From: Promethearchaeota archaeon
GTDB lineage: Archaea; Asgardarchaeota; Lokiarchaeia; Sigyniarchaeales; SOKP01
Length of the DNA stretch: 53,065 nt
Direction: 5' to 3'
NCBI GenBank assembly: GCA_013375475.1
Contig: JABXKD010000015.1
Span: 1 to 53,065 of the forward strand
Below the pieces are notes generated by a model, which saw only the letters and a program-made list of their open reading frames with translations, was not told the origin of the DNA and ran no database searches. The position numbers were made by a program, and so were the translations under genes. This document shows positions 25,304-34,777 of the stretch, in pieces. The stretch's first letter is position 1. Each line of letters starts with the position of its first letter.

Positions 25304-28168
25304 ATGAATTCTTATAGATTTATTGATAAAATTGGTTACTATTCTGGAAATAGAAGGTTAGATTGCCAGAACCTTGAGGAACCCGACGCGGATACTGAAA
25401 AAATTAGGGAAAGATGGTTAAGAGCCGACAGAGAAATATCACTCACGCGAAAATTAAGGTTATGGAAGAAAACTTGCCCAGAGATTGATGATTTAATCAT
25501 TCATCAAGTTGGAGAGTCCCATATTGATTGTGCTTGGATGTGGAGGTATGAACAGACACGAAAAAAAGCGCAAGTTACCTTTAGAAAAGCAATACTCCAT
25601 GCGAAAATGTTCCCAGACACGTTCTGTTTTGCTTTAAGCGAGCCATTGCTTTTAGAATGGATTAAACAAGATGATCCCGAGCTATTCAAACAAATTCAAG
25701 AGACTGTAAAGGCCGGAAATATCGAACTTGTAGGGGGGTCCTATGTTGAGCCCGATTGCATGATGCCTTCGGGAGAATCGTTTGTGAGGCAAAGATTATA
25801 CGGAATGCGATTTTTTAGAGAAAAATTTGATATCCTTCCTAAAGTGGAATGGTTTTTAGATTCATTCGGTTATAACCGGGGCTTACCTCAAATATTAACC
25901 AAATCGGGAGCAAAATACTTTTGGACAACTAAAATTACCTGGAATCTTCAAACAACCTTTCCCTTCGTGAATTTTTGGTGGCAAGGACCCGATGGTTCTA
26001 AAATATTAACAGGACATTTTCACATGGGAGGAGAAGGTGCCATAAGTTCTTGGAAGAAATTCGGGATAGGTCATCGTCTGTTAAAAGATAAAGGGCAAAA
26101 AAGTTGGAATTATAAGAATAATTATGATCATCTCAGTAATCATGTAGGAGAAGAATATTGTCCTCATGTTGGATATTTCTTTGGATTGGGCGATGGGGGT
26201 CACGGTCCTACTCACAAGGAAGTCGCAATAGCAAATGAACTTGCTAAACTCCCTATGTTTAAATGGAGTCGTGTGGAAAATTTCTTCGAGGAATTAAATA
26301 AATACTCCGAAAGGTTTCCAATTTGGGATGATGAATTATATCTTGAAAATCATCGAGGATGTTTTTCAAATCATTCAGATGTAAAAAGATATAATCGCAA
26401 ATTTGAAAATATTTTAATCTCACTTGAAATATTGGCTGTTTTAACCTCATTAATTACTCCTGATTATAATTATCCTACTGAGCAATTTGAGCAACTATGG
26501 AAAACAACCTTAAAAAATCAGTTTCATGACGTTTTACCTGGCAGTTCCATACCTGAAGTATATGATGATTGTTGGGATGATTGGAAACTACAAGAGAGTT
26601 CGATCTCCAATATAATAGAAGATATAGGATCGAAATTATCTTCACAAAACAATAAGCAGAATTTAAAATCTGGTGTAAATTTATTTCTATTCAACTCGCT
26701 CCCTTGGGAAAGGACATCAAGACTTTTTATACCTGCTGAAATTGTAGGAGAGAGTATATCAGAAGAAAAAGATTGGAAACCGAAACCTGCGAAAATTTTA
26801 TCTTTAAATTCAGAGAAATTCGAATATGACTGTCAACCAGTCTCCAAGGAAGATGAGAGTTGGAAGGACTCTAAATCCGCTGGCTGGTGGACAATCATTA
26901 CATTAAAACCTCTATCAGTAACTCCTATTAAATTAACTATGATAGAAGAATTATCGAATCAATCTGAAATCAAGACTTCCTCAAATATAATCTCAAACGG
27001 AATCACCCATTTAGAACTAAGCAAAACCACAGGTGCTTTTGTAGATTTACGAGTAGAAAAACTTAACAATGGAGCAAATCTATTGGAAGGAATTTCATCT
27101 AATCTTACCTATGGTTTTATCGATGATGATAAAAAGTTTCCTGCTTGGAATCTTACTCCTGAATATTGGAATTTTCCCCTGAATTTATCCAATGAGAGTG
27201 GAGTGGAAATAAAAGTGGTAGATAGTGGACCTATTTTTACCTCTGTTCAAATTAACCGTTTATTGGGAAAGGACGTCGTTATTCAAAAAATTACACTATT
27301 TAAGAGCTTACCAGAAATCTATCTTGAATATATTACCGACTGGAATCAAACTAACACGATGCTCAAAATTTTGTATAGTACCGCAACAAATTCAGAGATA
27401 GCCACTACTGATGGGGCATACGCAATAGTAAATTTTAAAACAAATCCAGAAACCCCTTGCGACAAGGCTCGGTATGAGAAAATTTGTCATAAATTCGTTG
27501 ATATAAGCTCTCCTGATAAAAGATGGGGTGTTGCATTAATCAATGAAGGAAAATATGCATTCGATGTTAATGGTGGTGATATTCGTTTAACTCTTTTGAG
27601 GTCTTGCAGATATACACCTCCTTCTCCGGAAGCGTGGGTGAATATAGAAAGAAAACTCAATAAAGACGAATATAATCATGAACCCCCCCAATTTAGTGAA
27701 CTGGGGCCTTTTAGATGTAATTATGCATTATATCCTCATGATGGAAGTACTTTAACCAATTCTGATGGTACAGCAAATCCAATGATAAGAAGAAAAGCTG
27801 AAGAATTTAATAATCCAATTATAATTATACCACTAGTAGGAATTAATGAAATTGAAAATGGATTACTATTAAATGGAGAATCATTATTGGAAATTTCACC
27901 TTCAAACATCAATTTAGGAGCCTTAAAATATGAAGAATGGAAGAATGATAATTCAATCATTATCCGATTTTTTGAAGGTTGTGGACTTTCCGTGTCGACT
28001 GAAGTAAAAATTCATGCAAGAATGGCTAAGATGATCTCTAAAATAGAAGAAATCGATTTGTTGGAAAGAGCTTTAAATAATGATCCCAAATGGAATGAAA
28101 AAATAGGTATTTTAAGTTTTAAAATGGATAAATTTGAAATTCGCAGTTTTAAAATCGTATTAAGTTAA
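25304..28168 (+). CDS. GH38 alpha-mannosidase
   Basis: Retaining alpha-mannosidase of glycoside hydrolase family 38, 954 residues, with no signal peptide, so cytosolic. The metal-binding His73 and Asp75 lie in ESHIDCAWMWRYEQTRKK, and the nucleophile Asp186 in WFLDSFGYNRGLPQIL. These are followed by KSGAKYFWTTKITWN and FWWQGPDGSKIL, all typical. The C-terminal two thirds are beta-sandwich domains as expected. It would trim mannose from N-glycan or storage oligosaccharides. It faces a convergent phosphodiesterase and a GPH sugar symporter lies further right, so a sugar-salvage role is possible but unproven. Confidence 0.92.
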   Translation: MNSYRFIDKIGYYSGNRRLDCQNLEEPDADTEKIRERWLRADREISLTRKLRLWKKTCPEIDDLIIHQVGESHIDCAWMWRYEQTRKKAQVTFRKAILHAKMFPDTFCFALSEPLLLEWIKQDDPELFKQIQETVKAGNIELVGGSYVEPDCMMPSGESFVRQRLYGMRFFREKFDILPKVEWFLDSFGYNRGLPQILTKSGAKYFWTTKITWNLQTTFPFVNFWWQGPDGSKILTGHFHMGGEGAISSWKKFGIGHRLLKDKGQKSWNYKNNYDHLSNHVGEEYCPHVGYFFGLGDGGHGPTHKEVAIANELAKLPMFKWSRVENFFEELNKYSERFPIWDDELYLENHRGCFSNHSDVKRYNRKFENILISLEILAVLTSLITPDYNYPTEQFEQLWKTTLKNQFHDVLPGSSIPEVYDDCWDDWKLQESSISNIIEDIGSKLSSQNNKQNLKSGVNLFLFNSLPWERTSRLFIPAEIVGESISEEKDWKPKPAKILSLNSEKFEYDCQPVSKEDESWKDSKSAGWWTIITLKPLSVTPIKLTMIEELSNQSEIKTSSNIISNGITHLELSKTTGAFVDLRVEKLNNGANLLEGISSNLTYGFIDDDKKFPAWNLTPEYWNFPLNLSNESGVEIKVVDSGPIFTSVQINRLLGKDVVIQKITLFKSLPEIYLEYITDWNQTNTMLKILYSTATNSEIATTDGAYAIVNFKTNPETPCDKARYEKICHKFVDISSPDKRWGVALINEGKYAFDVNGGDIRLTLLRSCRYTPPSPEAWVNIERKLNKDEYNHEPPQFSELGPFRCNYALYPHDGSTLTNSDGTANPMIRRKAEEFNNPIIIIPLVGINEIENGLLLNGESLLEISPSNINLGALKYEEWKNDNSIIIRFFEGCGLSVSTEVKIHARMAKMISKIEEIDLLERALNNDPKWNEKIGILSFKMDKFEIRSFKIVLS

Positions 28169-28204
28169 TTTTTTATCCATCTTTTTTTATTTTAAGCCTG
28201 TAAA

Positions 28205-29728
28205 CTAAGAATAATCAAAAATAGATTTTCCAACAACGCTGTAGTGGGGTTTTTCTCCTAACAAATATAAAAGCGTGGGGACCATATCAGTAGTTTTACA
28301 ATATGAAAGTTCTAGTTTAGGAATGTTTGGAGATCCTCCAATTATAAATGGAACCGTCATGGACTTCTTAAGCGCTATATCATGAGAGTATGGATCGCTT
28401 GTCAGAGTTTTTCCGTGCTCGTATCCAAAGAAATATTCACCAAGCGTAGATGTAATAATATCGCAAGAGCGGGGATTTTTTAAATATCGCGGGACTTGGT
28501 CAACAATCATAGGAAAATCAATTTGATTAGTTGCGTTGAGCCACTCATCGATAGTATGACTTTTGTTATCTAAAAGGCGAGCAGATTCCTCGTGTTCGCT
28601 ATAATTATAAAAATCCTTTTCATCTGGGATATATTTAGTTTTTTGTTTTATTCCGTGCCCTTCATACTCGATCCTATCCTTTAAGATTTTTCCCGTTTTT
28701 TCATCTCGATGCTCAAGATAAATGATACCTTTATCGGGGGTGTTACTGTCATCTCGATAATACATCAATTTTACTCCTGGAATTTTCCATAAAGTTTCAA
28801 ATAAATTCAATTTCTTATTTCCCGGACTACTAGTGACAAATTCTTCTAATTGATTAAATGTAGGATGATGAAACCAATCCTTACCTCGGAAGTTAAAGAA
28901 ACCAACAGATCCCATTGAAACATCGAAATCTCCAGTTCCTTTTCTTGGTAAATATTGTTTTAATCCTTTTTCTTCAAAATAAGGTCCAATATCGTAAATA
29001 TTTTCTGCTTTATAATTTCCATGGTCAGAAATAATTCCAATAGCAGTGGACTCGAAATATCCAGTATTTTTTAAAGTCTCAATAAGGGAACCAATAGCTT
29101 TATCACATTTTATTAGCTCTGCAATATATTCTGGATGGTCAAATCCCTTATGATGCATTAAATCGTCAGTTTTAGGAATATATGCAACTGTTACTTTTGG
29201 TACTTCTTTGTTTGAAAAGATTTTTTTTGGATCTTTATATATATCTTCAACTCCCTTTAATATTGATTGAGTGGTGTATTCTATTGGGGGAATCAATACC
29301 GATCCTCTATTAAAAAAGTTCAACGAGCTTAGAAAATTACCTTCTCCTGCTTGTTCAAAAATAGTCTGACAATTTGGTCCTAAATCACTATTAAATTTCA
29401 GGATATGGCTTCCCTTTCCGCCATTTCTGATAATCGGAAATTTTTTTCCTTCTGATGGAGGGTCAGTTCTACCTACCCAATGATACATTGGTATGCCACT
29501 TCCTTCTATAGGATAGTATCCCGAATAGGATCCAATAACTACATTAGTGTAGCAAGGATATGTAATACTTGGATAAGATGTGGTACAATTTTGTGAAGAA
29601 GTCCCGTTCTCAGCAATTTGAGCAATATTAGGCAACTTTCTTTTATCTATTAGATCAAACAAGTGAGATGATCTAACATCATCAATCAGTATTAATATTA
29701 CTTGATTTACTAAACTATTTCGGGTCAT
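28205..29728 (-). CDS. alkaline-phosphatase-superfamily phosphodiesterase (NPP-like)
   Basis: Two-metal hydrolase of the type I phosphodiesterase/nucleotide pyrophosphatase group, 507 residues, without a signal peptide. Metal ligands and nucleophile are visible: VILILIDDVRSSH (first Asp), TTSYPSITYPCYTNVVIG (Ser/Thr nucleophile region), TDDLMHHKGFDHPEY (Asp and His), IISDHGNYKAE (Asp-His), and a later His in DPYSHDIALKK. The end TTDMVPTLLYLLGEKPHYSVVG is the usual family close. The substrate is unknown; nucleotide-sugar, phospholipid headgroup or phosphonate esters are all possible. It is convergent with the alpha-mannosidase. Confidence 0.87.
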   Translation of the reverse strand: MTRNSLVNQVILILIDDVRSSHLFDLIDKRKLPNIAQIAENGTSSQNCTTSYPSITYPCYTNVVIGSYSGYYPIEGSGIPMYHWVGRTDPPSEGKKFPIIRNGGKGSHILKFNSDLGPNCQTIFEQAGEGNFLSSLNFFNRGSVLIPPIEYTTQSILKGVEDIYKDPKKIFSNKEVPKVTVAYIPKTDDLMHHKGFDHPEYIAELIKCDKAIGSLIETLKNTGYFESTAIGIISDHGNYKAENIYDIGPYFEEKGLKQYLPRKGTGDFDVSMGSVGFFNFRGKDWFHHPTFNQLEEFVTSSPGNKKLNLFETLWKIPGVKLMYYRDDSNTPDKGIIYLEHRDEKTGKILKDRIEYEGHGIKQKTKYIPDEKDFYNYSEHEESARLLDNKSHTIDEWLNATNQIDFPMIVDQVPRYLKNPRSCDIITSTLGEYFFGYEHGKTLTSDPYSHDIALKKSMTVPFIIGGSPNIPKLELSYCKTTDMVPTLLYLLGEKPHYSVVGKSIFDYS

Positions 29729-29859
29729 AATGAAACCTTTAATGATTTTTTAGTATTTAAATTCATGTAAGAATAAGAATTTTATTTAGCAATGTTTAAA
29801 TCCTTACTTTCAAGTGGAAATACGATAAATTTTTGTTAGATTCTATGTTTTGTTAGATA

Positions 29860-30960
29860 ATGAGTGAAGTAGTAGAAAAAAATTTTGTAGTGGGAATTTT
29901 AGGGGATAACTTTGATATAAATAATTTAATAGGACAATCCCTAGGTTCTCCAGGAACAAAATCAGATATTCTCTTTTATAATCGGTTGGATCTTAACTTA
30001 AATCAAGTCTTTTGTGGCTTAACTCCTCTTGATTACCCAGAAAAAATCAAGCCCCTTTTACAAACATTAGTTATTTCTAACATTCACATCCTTGTTATAG
30101 ACTTAAATACTGGGTTAAACGCTTCTATTGGAGAAATTCTAGTAGCTATGGACCTATTTTATCGTCTTTACAGAACAAAAACACTAATTGTAATAGCTGG
30201 TATTAATTCCAAAACAGAATGGAAGTTGAGTGAAACAAAAAAGAAAATTGCTGCGATTTTAGAAACCACCAGTTTGAAAAATACTGCAATCTTCGAACTT
30301 AAAGCAAAAGAAGATTACGATAATTTAAAGAGAGAAATTATACACCTAGGAGTTAATCTCTTAGAAAAGGGATCCCCTGATGGAGCATTTACAAAGATAC
30401 TTATTGACCATGTTTTTCCCGTGAAAGGTATAGGTACCGTCATACTAGGTATTGTAAAACAAGGAAAGGTTGAGAGCGGTCAACTATTAGAAATTACAGG
30501 TTATGAATCTGCGGTAAAAAAAGTTATAATTAGAAGCATTCAAAAACATGATAGAAACTTCAAAGTTGCATACGAGGGTGATAGAGTCGGTCTTGCATTA
30601 AAAGGAAATATTTCCCCTCAAGATGTGAGTAGGGACAATATTTTAGTGAGTCCTGGAGTTTTTAAGCAAGTGAAAGAAATAAAAGCTGAAGTTTATATCA
30701 ATCAATTTTATGCACCTAAAGGAGGAGTTATTAAACCAGGTGATGGTATACAATACTACGGTTTAGTAGGATTAAAAATATCTCCGTTCAAATTTATGAA
30801 TGGACAAGACTTACTTCCTGGTAAGAGTGGAGTTGTAAGTATTCATTTTGATAAATCTGTAGTATATGATGGGACGGAACTCAAAGGGATCATAACCGAA
30901 CAAAATCGCTTTACTAACAAATTACGCATAGTTGGACATTTTTCACAAATAAAGGACTAA
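29860..30960 (+). CDS. EF-Tu/SelB-like translation factor paralog without a P-loop
   Basis: A 366-residue protein with a degenerate G-domain (1-170) and two beta-barrel domains (about 175-365). Where a Walker A should be, it has VVGILGDNFDINNLIG, with no GKS/T. Later guanine-binding motifs are also unclear (ILVIDLNTGLNASIGE, LIVIAGINSKTE). The second half has barrel phrases of domain 2: FPVKGIGTVILGIVKQGKVESGQ, given in part as FPVKGIGTVILGIVK, and VAYEGDRVGLALKG. It is most like archaeal SelB/EF1A-type pseudo-GTPases. It probably binds a tRNA or ribosomal partner without hydrolysing GTP; the role is unknown. Confidence 0.75.
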   Translation: MSEVVEKNFVVGILGDNFDINNLIGQSLGSPGTKSDILFYNRLDLNLNQVFCGLTPLDYPEKIKPLLQTLVISNIHILVIDLNTGLNASIGEILVAMDLFYRLYRTKTLIVIAGINSKTEWKLSETKKKIAAILETTSLKNTAIFELKAKEDYDNLKREIIHLGVNLLEKGSPDGAFTKILIDHVFPVKGIGTVILGIVKQGKVESGQLLEITGYESAVKKVIIRSIQKHDRNFKVAYEGDRVGLALKGNISPQDVSRDNILVSPGVFKQVKEIKAEVYINQFYAPKGGVIKPGDGIQYYGLVGLKISPFKFMNGQDLLPGKSGVVSIHFDKSVVYDGTELKGIITEQNRFTNKLRIVGHFSQIKD

Positions 30961-31028
30961 AAATTTATATAAGTTCCAAGAGCTATTTATAAGCAATCAA
31001 TGCAAATTGTTTAGCAATTAATTCAATT

Positions 31029-32090
31029 ATGGAAACTGTCCACCAAATATTTTTCAAGAATTCTTCGCGAATGGATGAAGTCGCATCAAATTCAATCGAT
31101 TTAATCGTAACTTCGCCGCCTTATCCTATGATAGAAATGTGGGATTCATTATTCTCAAGCCTAAACGAGAAAATTCAAGGAGCACTTCAAGAAGGAGCCC
31201 ATTTTAAAGCTTTCAACCTTATGCACCAGGAATTGGATAAAGTATGGCTTGAGGTCGTTAGGGTAGTAAAACCAGGTGGAATTGTATGCATTAATATCGG
31301 AGATGCTACTAGAAAGATTAATAATAATTTTCAACTGTTCCCTAACCATGTTAGAATTACAACATTTTTTCAAGACAACGGGTTTGTGGTTTTACCGAGC
31401 ATATTATGGAAAAAGCCAACAAATAGTCCCAATAAATTCTTAGGATCAGGTATGCTCCCAATTAATGCATATGTTAGCCTTGAACACGAGCATATCTTAA
31501 TTTTTAGAAAAGGAAATGAAAAAAGGAAACTACCTCCGGCATTTGAGCGTAGATATCATAGTGCTTATTTTTGGGAGGAAAGAAATAAATGGTTTTCGGA
31601 CATGTGGCTAGATCTTAGAGGCGTATCTCAAAAAATGAATAATAAAACGGGGAATAAAGGGAAATTAAGAGAGAGATCCGCAGCTTTCCCTTTAAAGTTG
31701 CCTTATAGGTTAATTAACATGTTTTCTATTTACGAGGATACTATTTTAGATCCATTTTGGGGGAAAGGTACGACAACATTTGCCGCAATGATCTCTGGGA
31801 GAAATTCTATTGGATATGAAATAAATTCTGAATTCATGGAGAGCTTTAAAATTAGTCTTAGAGATTTAAAAGAAACAGCTCAGTCGATCAATATTAAACG
31901 ACTAAAAGACCATGTTGAGTTCATAAAAAACTATAAGAAAAATGGAAAAGAGCCTAAATATAAAGCTAAAAATTATGAGTTCTCAGTTATTACAAAACAA
32001 GAAACCGAAATTTTGTTATATTCAATTAATGAACATAAGGAAAGCAAAGATCAATTTACTGTCCTATATAGTGAATTTGAGTCAGAGTAA
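31029..32090 (+). CDS. beta-class DNA methyltransferase (N4-cytosine/N6-adenine)
   Basis: SAM-dependent amino-methyltransferase of 353 residues. The motif order is beta-class: catalytic IVTSPPYPMIEMWDS (about 25-37) before the SAM motif TILDPFWGKGTTTFAAMISG (about 238-257), then SIGYEINSEF. TSPPY suggests N4-cytosine, but N6-adenine members exist. No restriction endonuclease is beside it, so it is probably an orphan methylase with an epigenetic or protective role. A TTTATAAG box lies about 40 bases upstream. Confidence 0.88.
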   Translation: METVHQIFFKNSSRMDEVASNSIDLIVTSPPYPMIEMWDSLFSSLNEKIQGALQEGAHFKAFNLMHQELDKVWLEVVRVVKPGGIVCINIGDATRKINNNFQLFPNHVRITTFFQDNGFVVLPSILWKKPTNSPNKFLGSGMLPINAYVSLEHEHILIFRKGNEKRKLPPAFERRYHSAYFWEERNKWFSDMWLDLRGVSQKMNNKTGNKGKLRERSAAFPLKLPYRLINMFSIYEDTILDPFWGKGTTTFAAMISGRNSIGYEINSEFMESFKISLRDLKETAQSINIKRLKDHVEFIKNYKKNGKEPKYKAKNYEFSVITKQETEILLYSINEHKESKDQFTVLYSEFESE

Positions 32091-32207
32091 ACTGTAGATT
32101 ATTTACCTAACACCTAAGCATACTTTTTGTTTAAATCCAAACTCTCGCAGAGTTTTCATCAAATAACTCTCCTACTTGGATTTTTTATTTGAATCATTAA
32201 TCAGGAT

Positions 32208-33074
32208 TTAATCGTTACAATCAACAGATTTTTGGACATTTAATTTCAGAAAAGCTTCTTCTTGTTTATTCCTTTGCTCTGACTTTATCGATCTATTGAC
32301 TTGAGACAAAAATTTAATCGCATTATTTTTACCCTCTTTAATGTTTTCAGTTAATTCTTCTCTACTTAAAGCCCCAGATATAGTTAATGCAGTTTGAAAC
32401 GATTGATCGGGCTCTAAAGTTTTAAACTCAATTTGCAAAGCAGAAAGAATTTCTCCAGCCTTATCGTGTAAAGTGTTTGAAAGATTTAACTTTTCATAAT
32501 CAATTTTGAAATCTTTTGTTAGGCATGTTTCATAATGAGTTGTTCTTGATATTGGGGAAAATCCCGCGTATAAACTTGTTTCATCGTATTGGTAAAGTAT
32601 ATCGTTTTCATCATCGTATCCTGATAAATCATTATCAAATCCCTCTAATCCGTTGATGTCAAAGTCAAAAACGAAGTACATTGAGAAATCATTTAAATCA
32701 TAGTCGGATATATTTTTCAATGTGAAGTAAGTATTGATGTACGGAACCTTTGGAGGATTAAAAACATCAATATATAATCGAATCAGTGAACTCTTATTTT
32801 TAAAATCAATTGGTTGGAGTTTCTTATTTTCTATTAGAATCTTTAGGTATTCGTTAATGTCAAAATCAAGCGTAATTCGGTTAATAGTTGTTCCTGTTCT
32901 ACTATTTACCATTTTATATATTGGAGTTGGTTCGATATTCTTCAATAATACTGGAATCGTTTCTAAATTCTTCCCTTTAAGTTTAAAACTGAACCAGGGT
33001 CCAGCAAATTCTTGTTCTGTGAGAAATAATAGATACTTGTTCATGTAAGTAACTTCTTTTATTGAAAAGCCCAT
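32208..33074 (-). CDS. hypothetical beta-rich protein
   Basis: I do not recognise this 288-residue protein. The first 240 residues are dominated by alternating strands, for example GPWFSFKLKGKNLETIPVLL and TLDFDINEYLKIL, with an acidic loop (FDNDLSGYDDENDILYQYDE) that could bind calcium or another metal. The tail (240-288) is a charged helix. There is no signal peptide or membrane segment. The start may be internal ATG 33044 (MNKYLLFLTEQEF). It lies alone between a methylase and the Roadblock GTPase. Confidence 0.6.
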   Translation of the reverse strand: MGFSIKEVTYMNKYLLFLTEQEFAGPWFSFKLKGKNLETIPVLLKNIEPTPIYKMVNSRTGTTINRITLDFDINEYLKILIENKKLQPIDFKNKSSLIRLYIDVFNPPKVPYINTYFTLKNISDYDLNDFSMYFVFDFDINGLEGFDNDLSGYDDENDILYQYDETSLYAGFSPISRTTHYETCLTKDFKIDYEKLNLSNTLHDKAGEILSALQIEFKTLEPDQSFQTALTISGALSREELTENIKEGKNNAIKFLSQVNRSIKSEQRNKQEEAFLKLNVQKSVDCND

Positions 33075-33245
33075 TAGATACCCAGATTGATTTCAGGTCG
33101 CCAAAACATCGTTGAATAAAACCTTTAATACTATTTTTTAATGACCTCCTTTGATTTTTATTAAAAATTCTTATTGCCTATATTTGACATAAGTTTTTCA
33201 AATTAAAGAATAAGCAAAGGATTTAAAAAGTTTTCATTAAGTGAG

Positions 33246-34235
33246 TTATGCTTTTTCTATGAATCTATAGGCAATGTAAAGGAAAGCTTCGTTGACATTT
33301 TCTCCAGTTAGAGCTGAGGTTAAAATGTAATGAAAACCGAGTTCTTTAGCAACTACTTTTATTTCTTCTTCACTAATCACTACCTCTTCTTGTAAATCCG
33401 ATTTATTTCCAACAATTACAACTGGTATATTGCGAGTTACGGATTCTTTTATGTCCTTATACCATGATTTAACACTTTCTAGATTATTTGGGCGAGTTCT
33501 ATCTATTACAATAAAAGCAGCACTTGCTCCTTCGTAAAATCTGTGCCTATAAGGTGCCATTGAGCTAATTTGACCGCCTATGTCCCACAATACAAAATTA
33601 ACTTCTGTGTCTTCGTCCATTACTACGGTTTTCTTAGAAATTTCTACCCCAATTGTAGAGATATAGCTCTCTGAAAATAGATTTTCAATAAATCTTCTAA
33701 TAAGAGAGGTTTTTCCAACTTTAAAATCCCCTGTTAAAATCAATTTCGAAGTGAAACGCCCCTTGGGTAGCTTACCTTCTCTCCTTTTCGATAACACGCG
33801 AATTATTTCTGGGATTTCTGTTGAAACTTTATCATATCCCTCTAAGACAAGCTCAATCTTTCCGGCGACATATTCTGAATAAATTCTCAACTCTACTTCT
33901 GAAGTAGCAGGATCCGCAATAGTAGTTAATATTGAACGCGGACCCATCGAACAATAAGCAAATTTTTTATCCTGCATCGATGTAATGTTAAAAAAATTAC
34001 TTTGCGTCTGAAACTCGCTCTTTATTCGGTCAATATATATATCTAGAAATGCTGAGATTGCGCCCATTATGGAATCAGAATCAGTTCCTCCTTTTTCTTT
34101 GCTATTTGAAGCGATAATAAAACCATCTCTATCACAAATTGCCACTGCTACAGCACCGTCAATATCAAACATGTAATTTGTTAATAACGATTGAAGTAAA
34201 TCAAGGTTAGGTAGATTTTCCATAGGAACCATCAT
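33246..34235 (-). CDS. Roadblock/LC7 domain fused to Rab/Arf-like small GTPase
   Basis: Residues 1-130 form a Roadblock/LC7 domain (NYMFDIDGAVAVAICDRDGFIIAS, given in part as DIDGAVAVAICDRDGFIIAS) and residues 163-329 a Ras-superfamily GTPase. All G motifs are intact: GDFKVGKTS (169-177), switch Thr in YISTIGVEIS, WDIGGQ (217-222) with the catalytic Gln, NKSD (277-280), and TSALTG. Roadblock domains serve as GTPase regulators and dimerisation platforms, so this is a self-contained switch. Fusions of this type are an Asgard hallmark. There is no lipidation tail or membrane segment. Possible partners are the seven-helix proteins at 37446-39799. Confidence 0.93.
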   Translation of the reverse strand: MMVPMENLPNLDLLQSLLTNYMFDIDGAVAVAICDRDGFIIASNSKEKGGTDSDSIMGAISAFLDIYIDRIKSEFQTQSNFFNITSMQDKKFAYCSMGPRSILTTIADPATSEVELRIYSEYVAGKIELVLEGYDKVSTEIPEIIRVLSKRREGKLPKGRFTSKLILTGDFKVGKTSLIRRFIENLFSESYISTIGVEISKKTVVMDEDTEVNFVLWDIGGQISSMAPYRHRFYEGASAAFIVIDRTRPNNLESVKSWYKDIKESVTRNIPVVIVGNKSDLQEEVVISEEEIKVVAKELGFHYILTSALTGENVNEAFLYIAYRFIEKA

Positions 34236-34376
34236 TATTGCTTGTTATATTAAAAATATTATAGATTTAAAAAATATAAATATAGCTATAAAATTGACAC
34301 AAAACACCTTTATTACGCTCTGATTATCCTCATAACATAGATATATTTATTTCAGAACTTCCATAGATTTTTTAGA

Positions 34377-34526
34377 ATGGAAGAGCGCTTGGTAAAACAC
34401 GAGGAAAATATAGCGAAAATTCTAGGTCGAGTAATTTCCTTGTGCAAACGAACAGAACTAACAGATCTTGCAAAAAAGGGAGAGCAAGTTCTAAAAACCT
34501 ATGAAAACGCAAAAAAAATACGATGA
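34377..34526 (+). CDS. micro-ORF A, 49 aa, tandem paralog of micro-ORF B
   Basis: ATG 34377 to TGA 34526 gives a charged helical peptide ending SLCKRTELTDLAKKGEQVLK followed by TYENAKKIR. Its second half aligns with micro-ORF B (R-x2-x-L-x-K/R-K/R-T-x-LT-D/E-LA-K/E-K...LK-S/T-Y). This similarity at the protein level between two neighbours argues that both are real genes. The family is unknown. A TATA-like atatatttat lies about 35 bases upstream. Confidence 0.55.
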   Translation: MEERLVKHEENIAKILGRVISLCKRTELTDLAKKGEQVLKTYENAKKIR

Positions 34527-34601
34527 TTTTTGACTGAGAAATTAACTTTTAATATCACCATAATATTCCCTTTTTTATTCAATATAATTTTACTTTCATC
34601 T

Positions 34602-34766
34602 ATGATGGATAATACACCTCTGAGAAAAGATATCATCGGAGATAATCAAATTGAAGAAATTTTATTCAGGGCTGTAAACCTTTTTAAAAAAACGGGACTA
34701 ACAGAACTGGCCGAAAAGTGGGACAAAATTTTGAAAAGTTATGTCGGGAAAAAAAGCTTGACATAA
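34602..34766 (+). CDS. micro-ORF B, 54 aa, tandem paralog of micro-ORF A
   Basis: Starts MMDNTPLRKDIIGDNQIEE and continues FRAVNLFKKTGLTELAEKWD then KILKSYVGKKSLT. The frame is open from a TTG at 34530, but the added residues are hydrophobic AT-rich translation and the TATA-like caatataatttt sits just before the ATG pair. The conserved core with micro-ORF A is KT-x-LT-E/D-LA-E/K-K and LK-S/T-Y. No function is known; it is probably a small helical binding protein. Confidence 0.55.
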   Translation: MMDNTPLRKDIIGDNQIEEILFRAVNLFKKTGLTELAEKWDKILKSYVGKKSLT

Positions 34767-34777
34767 ATAATCCACAT

